This document shows positions 7,892 to 15,852 of a stretch of DNA of 64,000 nucleotides, piece after piece. Both the position numbers and the translations under genes were made by a program. The stretch is from an uncultured Bacillota bacterium (GTDB lineage: Bacteria; Bacillota_I; Bacilli_A; RFN20; CAG-288), in contig CASFYT010000012.1 in NCBI GenBank assembly GCA_949299015.1, positions 53,243-117,242 of the forward strand. Reading direction: 5' to 3'. Position 1 is the first letter of the stretch, and every line of letters starts with the position of its first letter. Under the pieces are notes generated by a model, which did no database searches, was not told the DNA's origin, and saw only the letters and a program-made list of their open reading frames with translations.

Positions 7892-8607
7892 AATCCGTAA
7901 ACCTCCCGATATTGATTCAGGTCGTCGTGGTCATCAAAGCGTTCGATCAGAACAGCGCCATGGTCACTATAGAGGAAATGAACGTCGACGTCGAAGAACG
8001 AAAGGGTCTCGTCGGAGATGTCTTTCCGCTCGACGGACAGATAGACGTAGTATTGGGTCGGCGAGAGGAAGGAAACGACCTCGGCATAGATTCCGTAGAG
8101 AGTCTCCTCTCCATCCACATCAAGAACGACATCCAGCGAACTCTTGTCCGATGGCAAGTAGGAGAAAGCGTCGTCCCCATAAGGAAAGGAACTTCTCAAT
8201 CCCAGGGAGAGAAAGAAGAGCATCCGGTCCAGCGGAATCTGTCCCTTTGAAGCGACCATGAGCCGATCGGCAAGGTCGGATCCGAAATCAGAGTCGGGAA
8301 ATTCGCTCGGAATCGAGAAGCGAATCGTTCGTGGCGAAAGAGCCTCCTGAACATTCGCCAGAAGGACCGGAACCGGGCCCTCCTTCTGCACTTCCCGATA
8401 GACGGCGTACGAGACGACGAGGACGTCCGAACTGTTGCTCATCTTCAGCCGCACCGAATCCTCTCGGTGGAGGACGGCTCCCTCCTGGAGGTCCTTCTTG
8501 GCGAAGGAAATTGTCTCGCTTCTCCCATTACTGGCAGTAAGATTAAGTGAAGAGGATAGAAAAAGAAGTGCAAACCATGAGCATAACATCTTTAATCCCA
8601 TAACCAT
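7888..8607 (-). CDS. Exported protein of unknown function, middle gene of the operon
   Basis: About 239 residues with an N-terminal signal peptide (LKMLCSWFALLFLSSS...LTASNG) and no clear lipobox. The mature part is beta-rich: SDVLVVSYAVYREVQKEGPV, then LDVVLDVDGEETLYGIYAEV and TQYYVYLSVERKDISDETL. Its C-terminal half has the GIY(A/T)...YY pattern also seen in the upstream neighbour, so the two may be distant paralogues. The start is uncertain: ATG at 8607 overlaps the upstream gene by 16 bases, and an ATG six bases later has better spacing to AAGGAT. Overlap with both neighbours implies translational coupling. Confidence 0.7.
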   Translation of the reverse strand: MVMGLKMLCSWFALLFLSSSLNLTASNGRSETISFAKKDLQEGAVLHREDSVRLKMSNSSDVLVVSYAVYREVQKEGPVPVLLANVQEALSPRTIRFSIPSEFPDSDFGSDLADRLMVASKGQIPLDRMLFFLSLGLRSSFPYGDDAFSYLPSDKSSLDVVLDVDGEETLYGIYAEVVSFLSPTQYYVYLSVERKDISDETLSFFDVDVHFLYSDHGAVLIERFDDHDDLNQYREVYGL

Positions 8608-9311
8608 TGATCCTTCGCCTCGTTATAATCGTCCCAATTTGCAAAGTATTGCGTTTTGGCAAAAATGTTCGTGGAATCATTGGGGAGATAAATATGACAA
8701 TCTGCCGTTTCATAATACTTGATGGTTTGATATTCACCAGGTTGTCCATAATTCGTAAAACGAGTATGAGACCAGTTGACATAATAACGATCAGCTGAGG
8801 AAAACATCAGCAAGTAGGTGTAGATTCCAAATGGAGTCTGTCCGCCATCAACAAATGTCCAGTCACCAGTCGACGATGTTTCCGATTGAAGAAAGTATTC
8901 CTCCAGTATCGTTTCTTTCATGAAATTGAATTCCCATGAGACATTCAGGCCGACCATTTCCGTAATTCCAATTTCGACACCAGCGCTGATTCCCATCTGA
9001 TGAGAAATCTCCGTCACCATTCGATAAGAAGACAATTCTGTAGAAGTATGTTCAAAAGCAACAATTCCAGGAGATGTCTTTAAGACTGGAAGTGCCAGTT
9101 CACGAATGCCGACATTTTCGACATTTTCTTCCTCAAGATAGAAATTGAGCATATAAGAATCTGCTTCGTTGTCGTCAGATTTCTCGACAGGTATCGCTGT
9201 CATCGCTTGGCCTATGTAACTGGAGCCTTCTTCACGATCATTTTTTCGATAATCGTAAGAAGGATAAGACAGAAGGAGGGTGCTAAGACAAATTGCTGAA
9301 AGTCCATTCAT
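8592..9311 (-). CDS. Exported protein of unknown function, first gene of the operon
   Basis: A 239-residue protein with a short hydrophobic leader (MNGLSAICLSTLLLSYPS). The following region is rich in aromatic and acidic residues. Motifs such as TPFGIYTYLLMFSSADRYYV and CHIYLPNDSTNIFAKTQYFA suggest a beta-sandwich ligand-binding module. It is AT-richer than nearby housekeeping genes. An AGGAGGA site (9321-9327) and an extended -10 promoter precede it. With the two overlapping downstream genes it forms a unit that converges on the phosphatase gene. I do not recognise the family. Confidence 0.7.
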   Translation of the reverse strand: MNGLSAICLSTLLLSYPSYDYRKNDREEGSSYIGQAMTAIPVEKSDDNEADSYMLNFYLEEENVENVGIRELALPVLKTSPGIVAFEHTSTELSSYRMVTEISHQMGISAGVEIGITEMVGLNVSWEFNFMKETILEEYFLQSETSSTGDWTFVDGGQTPFGIYTYLLMFSSADRYYVNWSHTRFTNYGQPGEYQTIKYYETADCHIYLPNDSTNIFAKTQYFANWDDYNEAKDQWLWD

Positions 9312-9337
9312 TTATGTACTTCCTCCTCTTGCCAATA

Positions 9338-9343
9338 AGTATA
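9338..9343 (-). promoter_or_regulatory. -10 box of the three-gene exported-protein operon
   Basis: On the minus strand TGTGCTATACT gives an extended -10 (TATACT), 27 bases before the ATG at 9311. No good -35 is seen at 17 bp; TTGTAA lies about 20 bp upstream. The Shine-Dalgarno AGGAGGA follows. Confidence 0.5.
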
Positions 9344-9495
9344 GCACAAATTTTGGAAAGGGGTTACAACACTTCGGCAACGTTCGATTCGGGTCCGAAC
9401 GCAATTCCTGCTGTCCACTCCGGTGCCGGTCCAACGGAAGAGGTCGATCGACGCGCGAGGAAAGCTCCTCTCGAAGCCATGCTCGCACCTCTTTG

Positions 9496-9521
9496 AAAAA
9501 AGGCGGGGATTTCTCCCCGCC
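9496..9521 (-). terminator. Terminator of the adhE-kinase operon
   Basis: GGCGGGGA (9502-9509), loop and TCCCCGCC (9514-9521). On the minus strand this is followed by TTTTTT. It lies about 20 bases past the kinase stop. Confidence 0.9.
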
Positions 9522-9541
9522 GCTTCTTTCTTTAGAAGGAA

Positions 9542-10318
9542 TCAATAGTACTCGACGACGTTGATGTTCCGCATCAGCATCGCACGGAGCGTCTCGTCCT
9601 TGGTCGTGGCGATCTTGGAAGCGGAGACGACGCTGATCCACTGCTGGACGTACTGGATGGCGATGTCGGACTTCTTGCAGAACTCCTTGAGGTAGGTCTC
9701 GGCTCCCTTCTCGTCGCCGTTGAGGAGGAAGAGGAGGTAGGTCATGGCCGCATCGGCCGAGGCGTTGCCGCGCGTGCAGTGCGCCCAGTCGAGGACGTAG
9801 ACCTTGTCGCCCTTGACGATGAGGTTGTGCGGAGCGAGGTCGCCGTGGCAGATCTTGTAGTGGTTGGGCATCTTCTCGAGGCGGACGTGGAGGTCGTAGC
9901 GCGTGGAGGCGTCGAGTCCCGAATTGGAGATGTAGTTGTTGAGCTTGTCCTTGAGCTTGGGAAGCTTGAGGTTGCTGGAGAGGTGCGAGAGGAGCTCAAG
10001 CTGGACCTTGACGAGGAGGCTGATGTACTTCTTCTCGTCCTTGGGGTTCTTCTTGATCAGCTCCGCGAGCGTATCGCCCTTGATTTCCTCGGAAGCGATG
10101 GCCCAGTCCTTCCCGATGGGGAAGACGTCGTAGACCTTCGGAGCGAGGAAGCCTTCTTCGCGGGCGTATTCCTGAATCATCGCCTCGCGGAGGACGGTGC
10201 TGGCGGGGTAGTGCTCGTGGTCGAAGACCTTGGTGATGACTCCGTCCTGACGATAGATCTGCTTGTTGTGGTGCGTGAGGATCAGCTCGCCCAAATCCTT
10301 GATTTCCTTCTTGGCCAT
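9542..10318 (-). CDS. APH/choline-kinase-fold phosphotransferase
   Basis: A 258-residue cytoplasmic kinase of the aminoglycoside phosphotransferase/choline kinase superfamily. The catalytic loop HGDLAPHNLIV has the usual catalytic Asp and metal-binding Asn, and VLDWA is the following magnesium-binding Asp motif. The N-lobe contains GVITKVFDHEHYPASTVLRE, with a plausible nucleotide-binding Lys. The substrate could be a sugar, amino alcohol or antibiotic; the sequence alone does not say. It starts at ATG 10318 after AGGAG, 23 bases behind the adhE stop, and is followed by the terminator, so it is co-transcribed with adhE. A link to acetaldehyde/ethanol metabolism is not obvious. Confidence 0.8.
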   Translation of the reverse strand: MAKKEIKDLGELILTHHNKQIYRQDGVITKVFDHEHYPASTVLREAMIQEYAREEGFLAPKVYDVFPIGKDWAIASEEIKGDTLAELIKKNPKDEKKYISLLVKVQLELLSHLSSNLKLPKLKDKLNNYISNSGLDASTRYDLHVRLEKMPNHYKICHGDLAPHNLIVKGDKVYVLDWAHCTRGNASADAAMTYLLFLLNGDEKGAETYLKEFCKKSDIAIQYVQQWISVVSASKIATTKDETLRAMLMRNINVVEYY

Positions 10319-10341
10319 AAGGTTTCTCCTTTTTCTCTATT

Positions 10342-12972
10342 CTACTTCTTTGCGGCTTTCTTTTCAGCTTCTTTTTCGCCGTAGTAGGCCTTGAGGTAGA
10401 GATCCTTCATCTCGGAGATGAGCGGATAACGCGGGTTGGTTCCGGTGCACTGGTCGTTGAAGGCCGCCTCCGCCATCTCGTCGAGGCTGGCGAGGAACTT
10501 CCCTTCGTCGACGCCCGCTTCCTGGATGGTCAGCGGCAATTCGATCTCCTTCTTCAGGGCGACGATCTTGTCGAGGAGCTTCTGGAACTTCTCCTGGTCG
10601 TCCTTGCCCTGGATGCCGAGCATCTCGGCGATCTCCGCATAGCGACGGAGCGTGTGCGGATACTTGTACTGCGGGAAGGTTCCCATCTTGGTCGGGACTT
10701 CGCCGGAGTTGAACTTCATGACCTCGTTGAGCATGAGAGAGACGCAGACGCCGTGCGGGAGATGATGGTAGGCGCCAAGCTTGTGTCCCAGGGAGTGGTC
10801 GATGCCCAGGAAGGCGTTGGCGAAGGCGATGCCGGCGATGGTCGCCGCATGCGCCATGTGCTCACGAGCCTCCGGATCCTTGCCTCCGTTCTTGTAGGCG
10901 CGAGGCAGATAGTCGAAGATCTCGCGGATGCCTTCCTTGGCCAGGCCGTCGGTGAAGACGGTGGCATACATCGAGACGTAGGCCTCCATGCAGTGGGTCA
11001 AGGCATCGATGCCCGACGCCCGGGTCAGTCCCTTCGGGATGTTCAGCATGAGGTCGCTGTCGACGATCGCCATGTTCGGAAGCAGCTCATAGTCCGTGAT
11101 CGGGTACTTCGTGCCATCCCTCTGGTCGGTGATGATGGCAAACGGAGTGACCTCGGAGCCGGTTCCGGCCGTCGTCGGAACGCAGACGAGCATCGCCTTG
11201 GTTCCCATCTGCGGGAAGGTGACGACCCTCTTGCGGATGTCCATGAAGTCCATGGCCATGTCGGAGAAGTCGGCCTCGGGGTGCTCGTAGAGGACCCACA
11301 TGATCTTCGCCGCGTCCATCGGAGAGCCGCCGCCGAGGGCGATGATGCAGTCCGGCTGGAAGGAACGGCAGAGCGAGGCGCCTTCCTCGGCACAGGCGAG
11401 GGTCGGGTCGGGAGCGACGTCGGAGAAGACCTCGGTCTCGATGCCGAAGCTGCCGAGGATGTCCTCGATCTTCTTGCTGAAGCCCGACTGGGCAAGGAAC
11501 TTGTCGGTGACGATGAGGACTCTCTTCTTATTGTAGACGGTATGGAGCTCCTCCAGGGCCTTGCTGAGGCAGCCAGGCTTGAAGAAGATCTTGCTGGGTG
11601 CTCTGAACCAAAGCATGTTCTCCCTCCTTTTCGCGACGGTCTTGACGTTCAGAAGCTGCTTGACGCCCACGTTCTCGGAGACGGAGTTGCCGCCCCAGGA
11701 GCCGCAGCCGAGGGTGAGGGAAGGAAGGAACATGAAGTTGTAGAGGTCGCCGATGCCGCCGAAGGAGGAAGGCGTGTTGATCAGGATGCGGCAGGCCTTC
11801 ATGCGCAAGGCGAAGGCATCGATGTGGTCCTTGGCGTTGACCTCGTCGGCATAGAGGTCGGCCGTATGTCCGTATCCGCCGTCCTTGACCAGCTGGTCGG
11901 CCTTGTCCAAGGCTTCCTCGAAGGTCGCGGCCTTGTACATGGCGAGGACCGGGGAGAGCTTCTCGTGGGCGAATTCCTCGCTCTTGTCCGTCTTCTCGAC
12001 TTCGCCGATGAGGATCTTCGTTCCCTCGGGAACGCTGAAGCCGCAGAGCTCCGCGATCTTGCAGGCGCTCTGGCCGACGATCTTGGCGTTGACGGAACCG
12101 TTGATGAGGATGGTCTTGCGGACCTTGTTGATCTCGTCCTTCGTCAGGAAGTGGCAGCCGCGGTAGGCGAATTCCGCCTTGACCGCGTCATAGACGTCCG
12201 AAAGGGCGATGACCGACTGTTCCGAGGCGCAGATCATGCCGTTGTCGAAGGTCTTGGAATGGATGATGGAGGAGACGGCCATCTTGATGTCGGCCGAGCT
12301 GTCGATGATGGTCGGAGCGTTGCCGGGGCCGACGCCGATCGCCGGCTTGCCCGAAGAATAGGCCGCGGTGACCATACCCGGTCCGCCCGTCGCCAGGATG
12401 CAGTCGCAGGACTTCATCAGCTGGTTGGAGAGCTCGATGGACGGGGTCTCGATCCAGGAGATGATGTCCTTGGGCGCACCGGCTTCGACAGCCGCGTCGA
12501 GGACGATCTTGGCCGCATGGATCGTGCAGTTCTTGGCACGGGGATGCGGCGAGAAGATGATGGCGTTGCGCGTCTTCAGGGCCAGGAGGGACTTGAAGAT
12601 GGCCGTCGCCGTCGGGTTCGTCGTCGGGACGATGCCGGCGAGGATGCCCAGAGGCTCGGCGATGCGCTCATAGCCCATGTCGTCGTTCTCCTCGATGACG
12701 CCGCAGGTCTTCGTCGTCCGATAGGCATTGTAGATATATTCGCTGGCGAAGTGGTTCTTGATGACCTTGTCCTCGATCACGCCCATTCCCGTCTCGGCAA
12801 CGGCCTCCTTGGCGAGGGGAATGCGCGCCTTGTTGGCGGCGATGGCGGCAGCCTTGAAGATGGCGTCGACCTGTTCCTGGGTGTAGGTGGAATAGACCTG
12901 CTGGGCCTTGCGAACGCGTTCGATGAGTTCGCTGAGGTCCTGGCTGGCCTTCAGTTTCTGCATTTCATCCAT
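10342..12972 (-). CDS. adhE: Bifunctional acetaldehyde-CoA / alcohol dehydrogenase
   Basis: An 876-residue AdhE, full length for the family. The N-terminal half is a CoA-acylating acetaldehyde dehydrogenase, with catalytic Cys at about residue 248 in FDNGMICASEQ. The C-terminal half is an iron-dependent alcohol dehydrogenase with the GGGSPMDAAK nucleotide motif and metal ligands in HSLGHKLGAYHHLPHG. It reduces acetyl-CoA to ethanol in two NADH-dependent steps and so regenerates NAD+ during fermentation. The ATG at 12972 has AAGGAGG seven bases upstream. The promoter is TTTACA - 17 bp - TATAAT. An APH-fold kinase gene follows in the same transcript. Identification is secure. Confidence 0.97.
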   Translation of the reverse strand: MDEMQKLKASQDLSELIERVRKAQQVYSTYTQEQVDAIFKAAAIAANKARIPLAKEAVAETGMGVIEDKVIKNHFASEYIYNAYRTTKTCGVIEENDDMGYERIAEPLGILAGIVPTTNPTATAIFKSLLALKTRNAIIFSPHPRAKNCTIHAAKIVLDAAVEAGAPKDIISWIETPSIELSNQLMKSCDCILATGGPGMVTAAYSSGKPAIGVGPGNAPTIIDSSADIKMAVSSIIHSKTFDNGMICASEQSVIALSDVYDAVKAEFAYRGCHFLTKDEINKVRKTILINGSVNAKIVGQSACKIAELCGFSVPEGTKILIGEVEKTDKSEEFAHEKLSPVLAMYKAATFEEALDKADQLVKDGGYGHTADLYADEVNAKDHIDAFALRMKACRILINTPSSFGGIGDLYNFMFLPSLTLGCGSWGGNSVSENVGVKQLLNVKTVAKRRENMLWFRAPSKIFFKPGCLSKALEELHTVYNKKRVLIVTDKFLAQSGFSKKIEDILGSFGIETEVFSDVAPDPTLACAEEGASLCRSFQPDCIIALGGGSPMDAAKIMWVLYEHPEADFSDMAMDFMDIRKRVVTFPQMGTKAMLVCVPTTAGTGSEVTPFAIITDQRDGTKYPITDYELLPNMAIVDSDLMLNIPKGLTRASGIDALTHCMEAYVSMYATVFTDGLAKEGIREIFDYLPRAYKNGGKDPEAREHMAHAATIAGIAFANAFLGIDHSLGHKLGAYHHLPHGVCVSLMLNEVMKFNSGEVPTKMGTFPQYKYPHTLRRYAEIAEMLGIQGKDDQEKFQKLLDKIVALKKEIELPLTIQEAGVDEGKFLASLDEMAEAAFNDQCTGTNPRYPLISEMKDLYLKAYYGEKEAEKKAAKK

Positions 12973-12998
12973 CGATGAAACCTCCTTAGTTCACTGAA

Positions 12999-13027
12999 AT
13001 TATAGAAAATCATCAGGCCCCTGTAAA
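12999..13027 (-). promoter_or_regulatory. adhE promoter
   Basis: On the minus strand TTTACA (13022-13027), exactly 17 bp, then TATAAT (12999-13004). A 17-nt palindrome, CGAGCAAATTTTGCTCG (13046-13062), lies about 20 bases upstream of the -35 and could be an operator. Confidence 0.75.
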
Positions 13028-13253
13028 GAAAGAAACAGGGTGTTTCGAGCAAATTTTGCTCGTTTGAATCAAGTTATGCGCACTTTCTGCGCACTTTGCT
13101 GCTCGTTTCGCCTTTTTGCTCTCGACAGGGATGCGCGGTTTCCAGAAAGAGATCGAGGAGGCCCCTCCGTCCCTTGACAAGAAGCCACTTTTGTCAGGAG
13201 CATCCATCTCCTCCCCATCCTTATCTTTATGGAGGCCTCCTCCCGGAAAAGTC
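13028..13253. other. Intergenic region between divergent adhE and rpmB promoters
   Basis: No supported gene. It holds the palindrome at 13046-13062, a direct repeat of GCGCACTTT (about 13079-13097) and an inverted pair TGACAA/TTGTCA near 13174-13197. All three are candidate regulator sites and no regulator gene is adjacent. Confidence 0.4.
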
Positions 13254-13282
13254 TTGAATCCCTTCCCGGCGTGTGCTATCTT
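13254..13282 (+). promoter_or_regulatory. rpmB promoter
   Basis: TTGAAT (13254-13259), 17 bp, TATCTT (13277-13282) with TG one base before the -10. AGGAGG precedes ATG 13329. Confidence 0.65.
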
Positions 13283-13328
13283 TGTAAGGCACGTTTTGAA
13301 AAGATTCGGATCGTAGGAGGAGAACAAG

Positions 13329-13565
13329 ATGTCTAGAAAATGCCCGCTTACCGGCAAGGGACCGATGTCCGGTTGCAATGTCTCTCACTCGATGAGGCAT
13401 ACGAAGAGACGCTGGAACGTCAACCTTCAGAACACCACCATCGTCGACGAGAACGGAAAGAAGATTCGCGTCCGCATCTCGACTTCGGCCATGAGGACTC
13501 TCCGCAAGAACAGCAAGAAGGCGGAGGCCAAGAAGGCGGAAGAAGCCAAGCCGGTCGAAGCCTAA
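13329..13565 (+). CDS. rpmB: 50S ribosomal protein L28
   Basis: A 78-residue ribosomal protein of the large subunit. The sequence MSRKCPLTGKGPMSGCNVSH followed by SMRHTKRRWNVNLQ is the classic L28 signature, and VRISTSAMRTLRKN closes the conserved domain. A short Ala/Lys/Glu-rich tail (KKAEAKKAEEAKPVEA) extends it slightly beyond the usual 60-65 residues. It is a single-gene transcript with its own promoter, a TAGGAGGAG ribosome site and a terminator. Confidence 0.96.
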   Translation: MSRKCPLTGKGPMSGCNVSHSMRHTKRRWNVNLQNTTIVDENGKKIRVRISTSAMRTLRKNSKKAEAKKAEEAKPVEA

Positions 13566-13584
13566 GCAGAACATCCGACTTGCC

Positions 13585-13607
13585 ATGCTCCTTCGGGAGC
13601 ATTTTTT
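13585..13607 (+). terminator. rpmB terminator
   Basis: TGCTCC (13586-13591), TTCG tetraloop and GGAGCA (13596-13601), followed by TTTTTT. Confidence 0.93.
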
Positions 13608-13614
13608 CGTGTCG

Positions 13615-13638
13615 AAAAAATGGCTGATCACTCAGCCA
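13615..13638 (-). terminator. Terminator of the rsmB-rpe operon
   Basis: TGGCTGA (13621-13627), 4-nt loop and TCAGCCA (13632-13638), with six T on the minus-strand 3' side. The stem overlaps the stop codon of the last gene. Confidence 0.85.
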
Positions 13639-14309
13639 GCGAAGGCGATGTTGAAGAACAGGAGCAGGGCGACGAGCTCGAAGGCGAAGAAGTAGATCCA
13701 CTCGTAGAGCGCCAGGAGGTTGACCTTGGGCTTGACGTAGTAGGTCGCCCCGTTCTCCTCCGTCCTGTCCAGCTTCGCCCAGGAAAGGAGCCTCTTCTGG
13801 AAGAGGGCGAAGAAGCCGGAGAAGCCCACGATGCCCACGAGGACCGCGATCGGAACCAGGATCTCCGAGGGGAAGGTCATCGCTCCCGGGACCAGCCTCT
13901 GAAAGGCGAAGAGGATCGCCCCCAGGGAGAGCAGGAGGAAGGAGGAGAGGTTGGTCAGGAGATGGCTCCGGTAGGAGGAGAGCGGAAGGACGTTTCCGAT
14001 GGCCATCAGGATCGAGGCAAGGCCGAAGACGATGAGCTCCCCGTAGGCGTAGAGGCTGTGGAAGGTCGAGAAATAGAGCGAGGTGCCAAGGAGGAGGAAG
14101 AGGGTCGAGAGGAAGACGAGGCCGTAGAGGAGGAAGCGCCAGCGCGGCGGGCGCTGCCGGTAGAATTCATAGGGAAAGGAATTGGAGAAGCGGTTTTTTT
14201 CCGAGGACGGCGCGTGGGAGTTGAAGAAGACGAGCAAGGCCATCCAGATCAGGTAGCAGGCGAAGGAGAGAAGAAAGAAGAGCGAAGCCAATCTCGTGAG
14301 GTCCATCAT
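13632..14309 (-). CDS. Integral membrane protein of unknown function
   Basis: 225 residues with about six predicted transmembrane helices: LASLFFLLSFACYLIWMALL, LLYGLVFLSTLFLLLGTSLY, ELIVFGLASILMAIGNVL, LLTNLSSFLLLSLGAILFAF, ILVPIAVLVGIVGFSGFFAL and a C-terminal YEWIYFFAFELVALLLFF. The ATG at 14309 overlaps the rpe stop (ATGA) after GAAAGGAGGA. It takes the place that thiN often has after rpe in Bacillota. No catalytic motif is visible. As last gene of the operon it is followed by a terminator overlapping its stop. Function unknown. Confidence 0.8.
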   Translation of the reverse strand: MMDLTRLASLFFLLSFACYLIWMALLVFFNSHAPSSEKNRFSNSFPYEFYRQRPPRWRFLLYGLVFLSTLFLLLGTSLYFSTFHSLYAYGELIVFGLASILMAIGNVLPLSSYRSHLLTNLSSFLLLSLGAILFAFQRLVPGAMTFPSEILVPIAVLVGIVGFSGFFALFQKRLLSWAKLDRTEENGATYYVKPKVNLLALYEWIYFFAFELVALLLFFNIAFAG

Positions 14310-14980
14310 TCCTCCTTTCCGGACAGGAGCTCCCGCAGGAACTCCGCCTTGTCCTCCGCGCGGAAGAAGGCGCTCCCGCAGACGAGGGCGTCCGCCCCGG
14401 CCCGGAAGCATTCCCTTCCCGTCTGGAGGTTGACGCCTCCGTCGACCTCGATCTCGTAGGAGAGGCCGTTGTCGCGCCGGAAGAGGTCGAGACGTCGGAT
14501 CTTTTCCAGCGACGCGGGCAGGAAGGCCTGTCCGCCGCGGCCCGGAACGACCGACATCACCAGGAATCGGTCGAAGATGTCGTAGAGGCTCAGGACCCGC
14601 GAGACGTCCGTCTCGGGGGAGAGGGCAAGGCCGAGGGAGAGCTCCGGATGCCTCTTCCTCAGGCGCGCCACGTCCCTGAAGTTCCGGACCGCCTCGTAGT
14701 GGATCGTGATCGTCTTCGCCCCAAGGCCCGAGAAGAGCTCGACGTGCCGCAGGTAGTCCTTGACCATCAGGTGGACGTCGAAGTCGACCTTCCTTCCGTA
14801 GGCCGCCCTCAGGGTGCGATAGAGGGGTTCGCCGAAGGAGACTTCCTCGACGAAGCATCCGTCCATCACGTCGAAGTGGACCGTGCCAAGGGGAAGGCGC
14901 ACGATCTGGTCCATCTCCCGCTTGAGATGGAGGAAGTCCGCCGCGAGCAGGGAGGGGCGGATCAGGCTCGTCTTTTCCAT
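14306..14980 (-). CDS. rpe: Ribulose-phosphate 3-epimerase
   Basis: A 224-residue TIM-barrel enzyme that interconverts ribulose-5-phosphate and xylulose-5-phosphate in the pentose phosphate pathway. It shows the start motif RPSLLAADFLHLKREM, the metal/catalytic Asp in VHFDVMDGCFV, the His of VHLMVKDY, the variant glycine loop VMSVVPGRGGQAF (usually MTVNPGFGGQ) and the second catalytic Asp in IEVDGGVN. It overlaps rsgA by 19 bases and is coupled to the following membrane protein gene. Position after rsgA is conserved in many Bacillota. Confidence 0.95.
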   Translation of the reverse strand: MEKTSLIRPSLLAADFLHLKREMDQIVRLPLGTVHFDVMDGCFVEEVSFGEPLYRTLRAAYGRKVDFDVHLMVKDYLRHVELFSGLGAKTITIHYEAVRNFRDVARLRKRHPELSLGLALSPETDVSRVLSLYDIFDRFLVMSVVPGRGGQAFLPASLEKIRRLDLFRRDNGLSYEIEVDGGVNLQTGRECFRAGADALVCGSAFFRAEDKAEFLRELLSGKEE

Positions 14981-15852
14981 CGGTTGGCCTCCTTCACTTC
15001 TTCCTTGATCTTCCGGTAGTTCGCGTAGCTCTCCCGGGGGATCCTCCCTTCCTCGACCGCCTGGACGACGGCGCAGTTCCGGCTCTCGGGCAGGTGGTGG
15101 CAGTCCTTGAAGAAGCAGGAGGGGAAGAGGGGGAGGAAGCCCGGGAAGAACATGGCGAGCTCGTCCTCGTCCATGTCGGAAAGCTCGAAGGAGGAGAATC
15201 CGGGAGTATCGTAGAGGAAACCGTCGCCATAGGGAATCAGGACGGTCTCCTTGGTCGTGTGGCGTCCGCGGTTGACCTTGGGGTAGAGGGTGTCGACCTT
15301 CCTCTGGAACGAGGGGTCCAGGGCGTTGAGCAGGGTCGACTTGCCGACCCCCGTCTGTCCCATCAGGGCGACCTTCTTTCCCCGCAGGCTTTCGACGAGG
15401 AGGGGAAAGTCGTACCGGTCCCTTTCCAGGGAGGAGAGGAAGAAGACGGGGTATCCCAAAGTCTCATAGTAGGAAAGATAATCTTCCATCCCCTTTTTTT
15501 CTTCCGAGGTTGCCAAATCGATCTTGTTGATGACGATCGAAGCCTTGATCTTGGAAAAATTGATGCTCGTCAAGAATTTGTCGAGCAGGAAGGACGAGAA
15601 GTCCGGCTTCTTGGCCGAGAGCAGGACGAGGCATTCCTGGGCGTTGGAAAGGCGCGGTCTCCGAAGCAGGGACTTCCTTTTCTGGATGCCGGCGATGAAC
15701 CCTTCCCCGTCCAGCAGGACTTCGTCCCCGATGAGGATCGCATCCTCCCGGTAGGAGACCTTTCCGCGCTTGCGGGCACGGAGGACTTCCCTTCTCTCGG
15801 TGTCGAAGAGGGCGTATCCCAGGGAGGAGGAGGATAGGACGAGCCTAGCCAT
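14962..15852 (-). CDS. rsgA: Ribosome small subunit GTPase RsgA
   Basis: A 296-residue circularly permuted GTPase that checks late 30S subunit maturation. An N-terminal OB-like domain is followed by motifs in the permuted order G4 (NKID, 109-112), G1 (GQTGVGKST, 165-173), G2 (T in RHTTKE) and G3 (DTPG, 215-218). A C-terminal zinc knuckle follows (CFFKDCHHLPESRNCAVV). It lies between prkC and rpe, overlapping both (8 and 19 bases), the order known from Bacillus subtilis. Identification is secure. Confidence 0.96.
   Translation of the reverse strand: MARLVLSSSSLGYALFDTERREVLRARKRGKVSYREDAILIGDEVLLDGEGFIAGIQKRKSLLRRPRLSNAQECLVLLSAKKPDFSSFLLDKFLTSINFSKIKASIVINKIDLATSEEKKGMEDYLSYYETLGYPVFFLSSLERDRYDFPLLVESLRGKKVALMGQTGVGKSTLLNALDPSFQRKVDTLYPKVNRGRHTTKETVLIPYGDGFLYDTPGFSSFELSDMDEDELAMFFPGFLPLFPSCFFKDCHHLPESRNCAVVQAVEEGRIPRESYANYRKIKEEVKEANRWKRRA

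Noticed and set aside
9542..10318. Calling the APH-fold kinase an aminoglycoside resistance gene
   Set aside because: Only the generic catalytic motifs are visible and the gene shares an operon with adhE; substrate cannot be stated.
13028..13316. Short open frames upstream of rpmB
   Set aside because: They lie in the divergent promoter region, have no ribosome sites and no family resemblance.
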